A DNA stretch of 64,000 nt from Natrarchaeobaculum aegyptiacum (GTDB lineage: Archaea; Halobacteriota; Halobacteria; Halobacteriales; Natrialbaceae): positions 1,922,001 to 1,986,000 of the forward strand of contig NZ_CP019893.1 of the NCBI RefSeq assembly GCF_002156705.1, in the 5' to 3' direction. Position numbers and translations under genes: made by a program. The number at the start of each line of letters is the position of its first letter. Position 1 is the first letter of the stretch. The notes below the pieces were generated by a model. That model saw only the letters and a program-made list of their open reading frames with translations. It was not told the DNA's origin and did not search any database. Below are positions 7,337-16,299 of the stretch, in pieces.

Positions 7337-8671
7337 ATGTTTGGTACGAGCGGTATTCGTGGTGAAGTTGGTACGGACGTGACGGCGGCGCTGGCGCTTG
7401 GCGTCGGGCGTGCCCTGCCAGCCGAGGGGTACGACCGCGTGGTCGTCGGTCGGGACGCCCGACCCAGCGGGCGGTTGCTCGTGGATGCACTCGCCGCTGG
7501 CGTCAGAGAGTGCGGTGGCGACGTGATCGACGTCGGCGTGGCGGCGACGCCGACGGTCGCTCGCGGCGTCGCCTCCCTCGAGGCGGACGTGGGCGTGGTC
7601 GTGACGGCCTCGCACAATCCGCCGTCGGACAACGGGATCAAACTCTGGAACCCATCGGGGCAGTCGTTCGACGGCGACCAGCAGGCGGCGATCAGCGAGC
7701 GGGTTCGAGAGGACGCGGCGCCGCTGTGTGGCTGGAAGGACATCGGCGAGCGGTACTGTCGTGACGATGGTACGCTGTACGACGAACACGTCGCGGCGAT
7801 CTGTGCCGCCGTCGGCGAGTCGGCGTCGGCGCTTTCGGAGCTCACCGTCGTCGTCGACGTCGGTAACGGGACCGGCGGCGTCACCGCTGACGCGCTGTAC
7901 GAACTCGGCTGTACGGTACAGACGTTGAACGGCCAGCCCGACGGCCGGTTCCCCGCGCGGCCCAGTGAGCCGAATGCGGAGACCCTCGAGACCTTGCTAC
8001 AGACGGTCGGGGCCACCGATGCAGACCTCGGGATCGGTCACGACGGCGACGCCGACCGGATGGTCGCGGTCGACGAGACGGGAACGTTCGTCCCGAAGGA
8101 CCTCCTCCTCGCGCTGTTCGCCCGGGAGGCCGCGGGTGACGGCGATCAGGTCGCCGCGCCGCTGAACACGAGCCTCGCGGTCGACGACGCACTCGAGGCG
8201 GTTGGCGCGTCGGTGACGCGGACGCCCGTCGGTGACGTCCACGTGGCCGAGCGCGCGAGCGAGTCGAGCGTGGTCTTCGGTGGCGAGCCGAGCGGGGCGT
8301 GGATCTGGCCCGACGAGACCCTGTGTCCGGACGGTCCACTCGCGGCCACGAAACTCGCCGCGCTGGTGGCCCGTCGCGGCCCGCTCTCCGAACTGGTTGG
8401 CGCGCTCGAGACGTATCCGATCCGGCGGGATTCGATCGCGGTCGAGGACAAGGAGGCGGTGATGTCGGCCGTCGAGTCGGCGGTTCGCGAGCGCGGGGAC
8501 GTCTTCGACGCGATGGACGGTGTCCGAATCGAGGGCGACGACGGCTGGACGTTGATCCGACCGAGTGGGACCGAGTCGCTCGTCCGGGTGACCGCCGAAG
8601 CGCGCGAACCAGACCGCGCCGACGCGCTCTTCGAGGACGCCCACGGGCTCGTACTCGAGGTGAGTTCCTGA
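7337..8671 (+). CDS. glmM: Phosphoglucosamine mutase
   Basis: This alpha-D-phosphohexomutase family member has all four signatures: the phosphoserine loop TASHNPPSDNGIKLW, the metal-binding DGDADRM, the sugar-binding GEPSGAWIW and the phosphate-binding RPSGTESLVRV. It starts MFGTSGIRGEVG, the usual archaeal GlmM opening, at an ATG correctly spaced from a TATA-like box; an in-frame ATG 15 bases upstream is less likely. Its length (444 residues) is normal. It converts GlcN-6-P to GlcN-1-P between GlmS and GlmU. Specificity for glucosamine rather than glucose or mannose is inferred from the flanking glmU and glmS genes. Confidence 0.9.
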   Translation: MFGTSGIRGEVGTDVTAALALGVGRALPAEGYDRVVVGRDARPSGRLLVDALAAGVRECGGDVIDVGVAATPTVARGVASLEADVGVVVTASHNPPSDNGIKLWNPSGQSFDGDQQAAISERVREDAAPLCGWKDIGERYCRDDGTLYDEHVAAICAAVGESASALSELTVVVDVGNGTGGVTADALYELGCTVQTLNGQPDGRFPARPSEPNAETLETLLQTVGATDADLGIGHDGDADRMVAVDETGTFVPKDLLLALFAREAAGDGDQVAAPLNTSLAVDDALEAVGASVTRTPVGDVHVAERASESSVVFGGEPSGAWIWPDETLCPDGPLAATKLAALVARRGPLSELVGALETYPIRRDSIAVEDKEAVMSAVESAVRERGDVFDAMDGVRIEGDDGWTLIRPSGTESLVRVTAEAREPDRADALFEDAHGLVLEVSS

Positions 8672-8765
8672 CGAACGCAGGTATTTTCTCGAACATTTTA
8701 GTTTATTCTATCGTGGATCAGCTAGTTATATATGGGTCGGGTGGCTACGAAATTAGCAGACACAC

Positions 8766-9977
8766 ATGGGTTCGCTCTCTGCAGTCGTCCTCGCAGCCGG
8801 TGAAGGCAAGCGGCTTCGACCGTTGACGCGGAATCGACCGAAGCCGATGTTGCCCGCGGCGACGACGCCGATTCTTCAGCGCGTCTTCGACGAACTCATC
8901 GGCGCGGGGATCACGGATATCACGGTCGTGGTCGGCTACCGACGCGAACGCGTCCAGTCGTACTTCGGCCCGACCTACCGGAACGTCCCCCTGGCCTACG
9001 TGCGTCAGGCGAAACAGCTCGGCACCGGTCACGCCCTGTCGGTCGCCGTCGAAGCCGTCGACGGCCCGTTCGTCGTGGTCAACGGGGACCAGATCGTCGA
9101 CCGTCAGATCGTCGAGGACGTGGCCACGACCCACCGATCCGGCGACGCGACGGCGACACTCGGACTCCTCTCCCGTCGCGACGTCAGCGGCTACGGCGGC
9201 GTCATCATTGAGCGCGCAGACGGCGTCGCGGGTGATGGATACGTCCGCGAACTCGTCGAGCGGCCACGGGACGACCGGGACTATCGTCTCAACGCGGGCG
9301 TCTACGCGTTCGAGCCACCGATCTTCGACGCGATCGCGGAGACGGAACCGCAGGCAGGTGAACACTCACTGATCGATGCCATCTCCCGGCTGATCGCCGA
9401 CGAGACGACGCCGATCCAGGGCGTCGAGTCCGACGGACTGTGGGTCGATGCGACCTATCCGTGGGATCTCCTCTACGTCTCGCGGGAGTTACTCGAGCGC
9501 TCGACGGACGGCCCGGAGCGCCGCCATCGGGTCAGCAATCTCGCGTCGGTCCACGAGGCTGCGGTCGTCCGCGGTCCGGTCGTCGTCGAGGACGACTGCG
9601 AGATCGGTCCCGGTGCGGTCGTCGGGCCCTACGCCTGTCTCGGTGAGAACGTCACCGTCGAGTCCGGCGCCGTCGTCGAGCGAAGCGTCCTCGACTCGGA
9701 CGCGCGCGTCCGTCCGAACGCGACCGTCCTCGAGTGTGTCGCCGGCCAGGGCGTCGAGATCGGTCCGAACACGACGATCCCGGGTGGTCCGGGTGACGTC
9801 CGCGTCGGCGACCGCGTCTTCGAGGACGAGTCCCTCGGTGCGCTCCTGGCCGACCGCGTCCGCGACGACGGTGACGCTACCTACGTCCCGGGCACGGTCG
9901 TCGGACCGGACGCGTCGGTCGCCGCCGGCGCGACCGTCCGTGGAACCGTTCCTGGCGAGACGGAGGTGCGTTCCTGA
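8766..9977 (+). CDS. Second GlmU-like sugar nucleotidyltransferase
   Basis: The 403-residue protein has a full nucleotidyltransferase domain (AVVLAAGEGKRLRPLTRNRP, KPMLPAA, VVVNGDQIVD, LNAGVYAFEPP) and a beta-helix domain. It lacks the NFGAGT and INSSLYPG acetyltransferase motifs of the first GlmU-like protein, so it probably catalyses only sugar-1-phosphate activation. Candidates are UDP-GlcNAc pyrophosphorylase or another NDP-sugar pyrophosphorylase. A TATA-like box (8726-8734) precedes it. Its TGA overlaps the glmS ATG by one base, so the two are translationally coupled. Confidence 0.82.
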   Translation: MGSLSAVVLAAGEGKRLRPLTRNRPKPMLPAATTPILQRVFDELIGAGITDITVVVGYRRERVQSYFGPTYRNVPLAYVRQAKQLGTGHALSVAVEAVDGPFVVVNGDQIVDRQIVEDVATTHRSGDATATLGLLSRRDVSGYGGVIIERADGVAGDGYVRELVERPRDDRDYRLNAGVYAFEPPIFDAIAETEPQAGEHSLIDAISRLIADETTPIQGVESDGLWVDATYPWDLLYVSRELLERSTDGPERRHRVSNLASVHEAAVVRGPVVVEDDCEIGPGAVVGPYACLGENVTVESGAVVERSVLDSDARVRPNATVLECVAGQGVEIGPNTTIPGGPGDVRVGDRVFEDESLGALLADRVRDDGDATYVPGTVVGPDASVAAGATVRGTVPGETEVRS

Positions 9978-11782
9978 TGTGTGGCATCATCGGCTACGTC
10001 GGCGACGACGCGACCGCCGCAGACGACGCCGTCCTCGACGTACTCATGACGGGCCTCTCGGGACTCGAGTACCGCGGCTACGACTCTGCGGGCGTCGCCG
10101 TCGCCAACTCTTCACTTGCTCTCTACAAACGCGAAGGCGACATCTCGGCGCTCGAGTCGGCACTGCCCGACGGCAGCGTCGACGGCGTCGCCGGCATCGG
10201 GCACACCCGCTGGAGCACCCACGGTCCTCCGTCTGACGCCAACGCCCACCCACACACCGATCCCGCCGAGCGCGTCGCGGTCGTCCACAACGGGATCATC
10301 GAGAATTACCAGTCCCTGCGCGACGAACTCGAGGCCGACGGCCACGCCTTCGAGAGCGATACCGATACCGAGGTCGTTCCCCACCTGATCGCCGACGCAC
10401 TCGAGTCGGGAGTCGACCGCGAGACGGCGTTCCGCCGGGCGATCGACCGGATCGATGGCAGTTACGCGATAGCCGCGGTGTTCGCCGGCAGCGAGGTCGT
10501 GTACGCGGCCCGGAACGAGTCGCCGCTGGTACTCGGCGTCGGTGACGACGGCCACTACCTCGCGAGCGACGTCCCCGCGTTCATCGAGTACACGGATCGG
10601 GTGATCTACCTCGACGACGGGGAGTTCGCTCGAATCGGCCCCGACGACCTCGTCGTCACTGACGAGAACGGGACCGTCGTCGACGCCGCCGTCGAGACGA
10701 TCGAGTGGGACGCCGCAGACGCGGGCAAGTCCGGCTACGATCACTACATGCTCAAAGAGATTCACGAACAGCCGACGGCGGTTCGCCAGTGTCTGAGCGA
10801 GCGGGTCTCCGGCCTCGAGCGGACGATCGACGTCGACTCGATCGCCGATCTCGAGCCGCCGGCGCGGGTCCAGTTCGTCGCCTGCGGGACATCCTATCAC
10901 GCGGCGCTGTACGGTACTCGATTGCTTCGTGAACGCGGGGTCACCGCACAGGCGTTCCTCGCCAGCGAGTACGACGCCGACTCGGTGCCGGTCGACGAGG
11001 AGACGCTGGTCGTCGGCGTCACCCAGAGCGGCGAGACTGCAGACACGATGACTGCGCTGCGTGATGCAACCAGTGCGGGCGCGACGACGCTCGCGGTGAC
11101 CAACGTCGTCGGCAGTTCGGCAGCCAGGATGTGCGATCACGTCGTCTACGTCAGGGCTGGCCCCGAGATTGGCGTCGCGGCCACGAAGACGTTCGTCTCC
11201 CAGCAGATCGCCCTCGCGCTGGTGGCGTGTGAACTCACCGGAACCTACGACGACGATCTGGTCGAGGCGCTTCGAGCACTCCCCGACCAGCTACAGGCGG
11301 TACTCGACGAGTCTGCCACCCGTGACGTCGCCGAGGAGTACCTCGAGTCCGACGCCTACTTCTTCATCGGCCGGGGGTACAACGCACCGGTCGCACTCGA
11401 GGGGGCGCTCAAGATGAAAGAGATTACCTACAAACACGCGGAAGGCTTCGCCGCTGGCGAACTGAAACACGGGCCGCTGGCGCTCGTGACCGACCGAACG
11501 CCGGTGTTTGCGATCGTGACCGGGGGAGCGAACCCCCGAAAGACCGTCGGCAACGTCAAGGAAGTCGAGACCCGCGGCGCGCCGGTGGTTGCCGTCACCG
11601 ACGGCTGCGTGGACGTCGAACGCTACGCCGACCACGTCCTCCCGGTTCCGGAGAGCCACCCCGCACTCACGCCGATCCTCGCGAACGTCCAGTTGCAGCT
11701 GGTCTCCTACTGGGTCGCAAACCGGCTGGGTCGATCGATCGACAAGCCGCGAAACCTCGCCAAGAGCGTCACCGTCGAGTGA
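9977..11782 (+). CDS. glmS: Glutamine--fructose-6-phosphate aminotransferase
   Basis: MCGIIGYVGD places the N-terminal nucleophile Cys directly after Met, followed by the class II glutaminase domain (GIGHTRWSTHG, VVHNGIIENY). Two SIS domains follow (VACGTSYHAALYG, GVTQSGETADT, AATKTFVSQQ, GALKMKEITYKHAEGF, GELKHGPLALV). The protein ends DKPRNLAKSVTVE, the conserved C-terminus. At 601 residues it is full length. It makes glucosamine-6-phosphate, the committed step to UDP-GlcNAc. It is coupled to the upstream nucleotidyltransferase by a one-base overlap, and a small membrane-protein gene overlaps its 3' end. Confidence 0.96.
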   Translation: MCGIIGYVGDDATAADDAVLDVLMTGLSGLEYRGYDSAGVAVANSSLALYKREGDISALESALPDGSVDGVAGIGHTRWSTHGPPSDANAHPHTDPAERVAVVHNGIIENYQSLRDELEADGHAFESDTDTEVVPHLIADALESGVDRETAFRRAIDRIDGSYAIAAVFAGSEVVYAARNESPLVLGVGDDGHYLASDVPAFIEYTDRVIYLDDGEFARIGPDDLVVTDENGTVVDAAVETIEWDAADAGKSGYDHYMLKEIHEQPTAVRQCLSERVSGLERTIDVDSIADLEPPARVQFVACGTSYHAALYGTRLLRERGVTAQAFLASEYDADSVPVDEETLVVGVTQSGETADTMTALRDATSAGATTLAVTNVVGSSAARMCDHVVYVRAGPEIGVAATKTFVSQQIALALVACELTGTYDDDLVEALRALPDQLQAVLDESATRDVAEEYLESDAYFFIGRGYNAPVALEGALKMKEITYKHAEGFAAGELKHGPLALVTDRTPVFAIVTGGANPRKTVGNVKEVETRGAPVVAVTDGCVDVERYADHVLPVPESHPALTPILANVQLQLVSYWVANRLGRSIDKPRNLAKSVTVE

Positions 11783-12096
11783 CCGAAAGAGACACCCGTG
11801 TCCCTGCTCCAGCCATGACGACCGCTCGTCGAATGCGATTCGTCCACGCCCAGCTTGCGTGGATGCTCGGGACGGTGCTCGTCCTCACTGTCCTCGACTC
11901 GCTGTCGTTCGAGCTTTTCTTCCTTTGCTCGTTGATCGGACTGCTCGTCCTCGTCGAGCTTACGGCACCGGTAAACGTCGCTCCGCGCTGGCGCCGCCGA
12001 CTTCCGTGGCTGGTCGCACTCGGAATAGTCGGGTTCGCCCTGTACGTGGTCCGACGGCTCCTCGAGATCCTCCCCCCGGAGGTGCTGACGTGGTGA
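11779..12096 (+). CDS. Small polytopic membrane protein
   Basis: The GTG at 11779 overlaps the glmS stop by four bases (GTGA); an ATG at 11815 is an alternative start. The 105-residue product has three predicted transmembrane segments (around LGTVLVLTVLDSL, LFFLCSLIGLLVLVEL and LPWLVALGIVGFALYVV) separated by Arg-rich turns. No family is recognised. It lies 7 bases before the DUF4350 gene and probably belongs to the DUF4350/MoxR operon. It may be an accessory subunit of that membrane system. Confidence 0.65.
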   Translation: MTERDTRVPAPAMTTARRMRFVHAQLAWMLGTVLVLTVLDSLSFELFFLCSLIGLLVLVELTAPVNVAPRWRRRLPWLVALGIVGFALYVVRRLLEILPPEVLTW

Positions 12097-12103
12097 AGTA
12101 CCG

Positions 12104-13366
12104 ATGACGGCTCACCCCGACGACGGCGGCGATGGCGACAGCGCAGCCGCGTCTACAGACGACGAAGCGGGGATGGACGCCGGCCGTTCGCTCGAGGTCG
12201 ACTGGACTCGACTCCTGACCTACGGGCTTGCCGGGGCGGTACTGATCACGTTGCTCGTCGGTGCGACGACGTCGACGGTCGCGTTCGGGCTGTTCAACCC
12301 CGCGTGGGACGGTGCTACGGACCTTCGCGGCCAGCTCGATTCGGCCCCTGGGGCTGAACCAGTCGTCGTCCGCGAGACTGGCTCCTACGGGGACCATTCA
12401 CCGACGGAGACGACGGCGTTCGTCGTCGCACCCGAGGAGCCGTACGATCGGGCCGCGATGGACGACGTCGCCGCGTTCGTCGAGGCCGGCGGAACGCTCG
12501 TCGTTATGGACGACGGAACCGCGGGGAACCGCCTGCTCGAGGGCGTCGGCGCGGACGCGCGCTTCGACGGACGGGTCGTCCGGGACGAGCGGGAATACGA
12601 TCAGGGACCGCAGATGCCGGTCGTCACCGCCGTTGCTGACGACGCCCTCGTCGCAACTGTCGACGAGGTCACACTCAATCGTGGGACGGCGATCGAGACC
12701 GGTGACGACGAGGGGTCGGCCGAGTGGAACGCCTCCGGGACAGACGACGAGGCGACGGTGTTGCTCGGGACGAGCGAGTACGCCAGTCTCTCTCCGACTG
12801 GGTCCGACCGCGAACCAGCCAGTGTGGCGCCACCATCGGGTCCGTACCCGGTGGCGACGGTCGAGTCGGTCGGTGACGGTCGGGTCGTCGCCGTCGGCGA
12901 TCCCAGCATCGCTATCAACGTGATGGTCGACCGGTCGGACAACGAGGCGTTCCTCCACGCACTCGCTGGCGACGGCACCGTCCTCTTCGACCGGTCACAC
13001 GGCGGCGACTTGCCACCGCTCTCGAGTGCGGCGTTGACGATCCGTGAATCGCCGTCCCTGCAGGCGCTGGTCGGATTTGGCGCCATCTTCGGCGTGGTGG
13101 CTGCAACGAGTCGCCGCGGTCGTCGGGTCGTTACCGGTGTTCGCTCTCGGTGTCTCACGCTCGTCGCTATCCTGGCTGCTACTACCGCCAGTGACACTCG
13201 GCCGTCGTCGGCGTCCGCTGGGGACGACCGATCACGTCTCTCCCCGGCAGCACAGGCACGGTACCTGCGGTCGAACCATCCGGAGTGGGACGAGGAACTG
13301 ATCGAGGGCACGATAGGAAAATTCAACATGGAACGGGACGAACACATCGGGAGAAACGACGAATGA
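12104..13366 (+). CDS. DUF4350 domain membrane protein
   Basis: The 420-residue protein has an N-terminal membrane helix (about residues 38-62), then a large extracytoplasmic domain with RAAMDDVAAFVEAGGTLVVMDD and RVVAVGDPSIAINVMVDRSDN. These are typical of DUF4350, which resembles a GATase-like/ThuA fold. A second membrane segment lies near residues 314-335. The C-terminal tail is cytoplasmic and ends close to DEELIEGTIGKFN. DUF4350 genes neighbour MoxR and DUF58 genes in many prokaryotes, and a MoxR gene overlaps this one by ATGA. The family function is unknown; membrane-complex assembly is a guess. Confidence 0.82.
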   Translation: MTAHPDDGGDGDSAAASTDDEAGMDAGRSLEVDWTRLLTYGLAGAVLITLLVGATTSTVAFGLFNPAWDGATDLRGQLDSAPGAEPVVVRETGSYGDHSPTETTAFVVAPEEPYDRAAMDDVAAFVEAGGTLVVMDDGTAGNRLLEGVGADARFDGRVVRDEREYDQGPQMPVVTAVADDALVATVDEVTLNRGTAIETGDDEGSAEWNASGTDDEATVLLGTSEYASLSPTGSDREPASVAPPSGPYPVATVESVGDGRVVAVGDPSIAINVMVDRSDNEAFLHALAGDGTVLFDRSHGGDLPPLSSAALTIRESPSLQALVGFGAIFGVVAATSRRGRRVVTGVRSRCLTLVAILAATTASDTRPSSASAGDDRSRLSPAAQARYLRSNHPEWDEELIEGTIGKFNMERDEHIGRNDE

Positions 13367-14430
13367 ACGGATCGAACGACGGCACTGACGGTACTGGGGG
13401 TGACCAGCACGGCAACCCTGCTGCGGTGTACGACGCACTGCGAGGCGAGATCAAACGCGTACTCGTCGGAAACGACGAACCGATCACTGCGCTCACGGTC
13501 GCCATGCTCTCTCGGGGGCACGTCCTGATCGAGGGTGTTCCCGGCATCGCAAAGACGACGGTCGCGACGCTGTTCGCACGGGCAAGCGGTCTCGAACAAA
13601 GCCGTATCCAGATGACGCCGGACGTGTTACCGGCCGACGTCACCGGAACGACCGTCTATCGTGAGCACACCGGTGAGTTCGAACTGAAACGGGGGCCTGT
13701 CTTCGCGAATCTGGTCGTCGCGGACGAGCTCAACCGTGCGACGCCGAAGACCCAGTCGGCGCTGCTCGAGGCGATGGGCGAACGACAGGTGACGATCGAG
13801 GACGAGACCTGTCAGTTGCCGACGCCGTTTATGGTCGTTGCGACGCAGAACCCCATCGAGATGGAGGGGGTCTTCGAACTGCCGGAAGCCCAGCGTGACC
13901 GGTTCCAGTTCAAACTCGAGATGGACGTCCCGGACCGGGCGGCCGAACGAACGCTGGTCGACCGGTACGATTCGACGCCGGACCTTGGACCGGGGACGGT
14001 CGATCCGGTCGTTTCACCCGAGGAGGTGCTGGCTGCACGACGGGCGGTCGAGCAACGACACGTCGCGCCGGCGGTCAAAGAGTACGTTCTCGATCTGGTA
14101 GCGGCGACCCGCGATCATCCGAACGTCGCTCACGGGTGCTCGCCACGGGCGACGCTCGCGTTTTTGATCTCGGCGAAAGCCCACGCGGCGATCAACGGGC
14201 GAGCGTACGTCATCCCTGACGACGTCAAGCGCTTTGCGACGCCGATTCTCGCCCACCGACTCGTGTTGAGCACCGATGCGGACCTCGGTGGCGTCACGGC
14301 CGACGATATCGTCGACGACGTCGTCGAGTCGGTCGAACCGCCGGGGGCCGAGGCGTTCGGTCGCGGGCACGGCGGTGAGTCAGAGTCGACGGCCGAGACC
14401 GACGGCGGGTGGGGCTCGCGCTCGCGGTGA
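13363..14430 (+). CDS. MoxR-family AAA+ ATPase
   Basis: The 355-residue protein shows a Walker A variant GVPGIAKTT (residues 58-66), Walker B/sensor region LVVADELNRATPKTQSALLEAMGE, sensor 1 VVATQNPIEMEG and the arginine-finger region LPEAQRDRFQFK. The C-terminal lid domain follows. MoxR ATPases act as chaperones that mature metal- or VWA-containing complexes and are regularly paired with DUF58 proteins, as here. The start at 13363 overlaps the DUF4350 stop. The last 30 residues are Gly/Ser/Glu-rich. It is convergent with the leftward block that contains the DUF58 gene. Confidence 0.93.
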   Translation: MNGSNDGTDGTGGDQHGNPAAVYDALRGEIKRVLVGNDEPITALTVAMLSRGHVLIEGVPGIAKTTVATLFARASGLEQSRIQMTPDVLPADVTGTTVYREHTGEFELKRGPVFANLVVADELNRATPKTQSALLEAMGERQVTIEDETCQLPTPFMVVATQNPIEMEGVFELPEAQRDRFQFKLEMDVPDRAAERTLVDRYDSTPDLGPGTVDPVVSPEEVLAARRAVEQRHVAPAVKEYVLDLVAATRDHPNVAHGCSPRATLAFLISAKAHAAINGRAYVIPDDVKRFATPILAHRLVLSTDADLGGVTADDIVDDVVESVEPPGAEAFGRGHGGESESTAETDGGWGSRSR

Positions 14431-14447
14431 CCGCTGTCGGTCCCCGG

Positions 14448-15608
14448 CTACCCGTCGGTGGCGGTTGCGTCGCCCCGGTTTTTCTCGTTTTCTGTCGTCG
14501 TGGGTTCGTCGACGTCTGTCTCGACGTCGCTGGCTGGCTGTTGGCCGTCGGCAGGCGAGTCGGTCGAGACTGATCGGTCGGACTCCTCGATCGTCGCTTT
14601 TTCCCCACTCACGCCGGCTCGCTGTGGCTCGTCTCCGTCCGTTACGTTCGATTCGGCTGCTGTCGCCGTCTCGTCGGCACGGTCGCTTTCTGCCCACCGG
14701 CAGGTCACGAGCCAGTCGGCGCGGCCGTCACCGCGCGTCACCTCGAGGTCGACCGGTTGCTCGAGACCGATCGCGAGCCCGGTTGCGAGAAACGAGGCGA
14801 TGGGGTGATCGAATCGATCGACGTCGCCGACGGCGCTCTCGCTGATCGCGACCGTGACCTGTGCGGGTTCGACGCTCGCTTCGGCACTGGTAGCGAGCTC
14901 GAATTGCTCGACCAGCGCGTCTGTAAGCTGGTTCGCGAGCGGTCCGGGTCGCGTCGCGAGGTCGCTCGTCAGGCCACGTTCGAACGTCTCGAAGAGCGCG
15001 TGTCCAGTCGGCTCGAGCACGAGGCCTCGCGTCTCCTCGTCGGTGACGATCGGCCCGTCGACGGCGTCTTCGGGGAGGTCGACGTCGGGGTGGTGAGGTA
15101 CGAACAGTCGACAGGCGCTCTCCTCGTGGCCGGGGACGTAGAGTCGTCGGTCGTCCAGTCCGAGTGATCCAGCGAGATCGGCCAGGTTCCCCGCGAGCGC
15201 GGCGTAGATTCGTTCGCCGACGTCGGCAGCGACGAATGCACCGGGTGAGAGGTAGTACGTCAACACGCCACCGATGGCCCCGATCGCAGCGAGGACGAAC
15301 AGTACGTCCCGAACGCCGGGGAAGACGGCAGCGCCGGCAACTGCCAGGATGGCGATCGCGAGCAGTCCCAGTGCTCTCGTGCGATTTCGTGACTGCCTGA
15401 GTCGGGCGTATTCAGTACGGAGCCGCCGATTCTCCGCCTCGAGCAGGTCGGCGCGTGCCTGAAGAGCGAGGTGCTGGTCGACGTCGGCCGATCGACCCGG
15501 CTCGCCACCGGCAGCAGCACCTGGATCGTCGTCGATATCGGGGGTCGTCGCACCCTCGCTCGAGGGGGGCTGTGTCGCCTGTTGATCGTCGAATTCGAAC
15601 GTGCTCAT
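14448..15608 (-). CDS. Membrane protein with coiled coil and acidic C-terminal tail
   Basis: Residues 40-75 form a likely coiled coil (LALQARADLLEAENRRLRTE). Two membrane helices follow (ALGLLAIAILAVAGAAVF and VLFVLAAIGAIGGVLTYYL). A soluble domain of about 200 residues contains RLYVPGHEESACRLFVPHHP. The last 80 residues are low-complexity acidic sequence. I recognise the type from haloarchaeal DUF58/MoxR clusters but cannot give a family number. It is the third gene of a leftward block starting with DUF58, 34 bases after the preceding gene. A structural partner role is inferred from position only. Confidence 0.72.
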   Translation of the reverse strand: MSTFEFDDQQATQPPSSEGATTPDIDDDPGAAAGGEPGRSADVDQHLALQARADLLEAENRRLRTEYARLRQSRNRTRALGLLAIAILAVAGAAVFPGVRDVLFVLAAIGAIGGVLTYYLSPGAFVAADVGERIYAALAGNLADLAGSLGLDDRRLYVPGHEESACRLFVPHHPDVDLPEDAVDGPIVTDEETRGLVLEPTGHALFETFERGLTSDLATRPGPLANQLTDALVEQFELATSAEASVEPAQVTVAISESAVGDVDRFDHPIASFLATGLAIGLEQPVDLEVTRGDGRADWLVTCRWAESDRADETATAAESNVTDGDEPQRAGVSGEKATIEESDRSVSTDSPADGQQPASDVETDVDEPTTTENEKNRGDATATDG

Positions 15609-15642
15609 GGATTCTTCGGGTTCGGGGAAAGGTCACAACGGC

Positions 15643-16299
15643 TCAGCGATCTCCGCTGGTTCGCTGATCGGTGGTCCTCGAGTCGGTGCTCTCGTTCGTG
15701 TCGTCGTTTACCGGGCCCTCGTTCCCGAGTTCGGGAGCGGCGGCGTCGGGTTCGAACCCGGTCTCGAGTGTGTCGACGACGAGTCGTCCGTACCGGTCGA
15801 TTCCGACGGCTCCGATGGCGAGGAGGCCGAGGAGGACGATGCCGACGGCCCACAGCGGGAGGGCCGGGCCGGCGAGCAGGAGCGAACTCGTCAGGACGAG
15901 CCCCGCACTCGCGCCGGTCGTCGCGAGCACGACCGTTTTCGGGTGTGCCGTCCCTTCCCAGTCGGTGCTCACGAGCGCAACGAGCGCGAGCGGGGCGAGC
16001 CACGCGAGCTGTGGCTCGATCTGGACGCCGGCGTCGATCTCGACCCCGAGCCTGAACGTATAGCTCGGGGCCGCGACGAGGCCGACGGTTCCAACCCCGA
16101 TCGCGACGGGCGTCTCGAGGAGGAACCACGTGAGCGCGATCGCGAGCCAGATCACGGCACCGGGCCAGCCGGCAGTGACGAGCAGTGCAGGAGCGGCCAG
16201 CGCGAGGCTGGCGAGTTGTGCGGTCGGCCGTCGTCGCGCTCCGTCGCGTCGACGTCTGCCGCCGACTGCCCGACGTATCGTCGCCGGTTTCCCGCTCAT
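15643..16299 (-). CDS. Polytopic membrane protein of the DUF58/MoxR cluster
   Basis: The 218-residue protein has an Arg-rich N-terminus and about five or six predicted membrane helices (for example LASLALAAPALLVTAGW, AVIWLAIALTWFLLE and PLWAVGIVLLGLLAIGAV), then a hydrophilic Asp/Thr/Arg-rich tail. No catalytic motif is seen. Its ATG overlaps the DUF58 stop by four bases (ATGA), so the two are translationally coupled. It likely sits in the cytoplasmic membrane beside the DUF58 protein. I cannot assign the family. Confidence 0.7.
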   Translation of the reverse strand: MSGKPATIRRAVGGRRRRDGARRRPTAQLASLALAAPALLVTAGWPGAVIWLAIALTWFLLETPVAIGVGTVGLVAAPSYTFRLGVEIDAGVQIEPQLAWLAPLALVALVSTDWEGTAHPKTVVLATTGASAGLVLTSSLLLAGPALPLWAVGIVLLGLLAIGAVGIDRYGRLVVDTLETGFEPDAAAPELGNEGPVNDDTNESTDSRTTDQRTSGDR

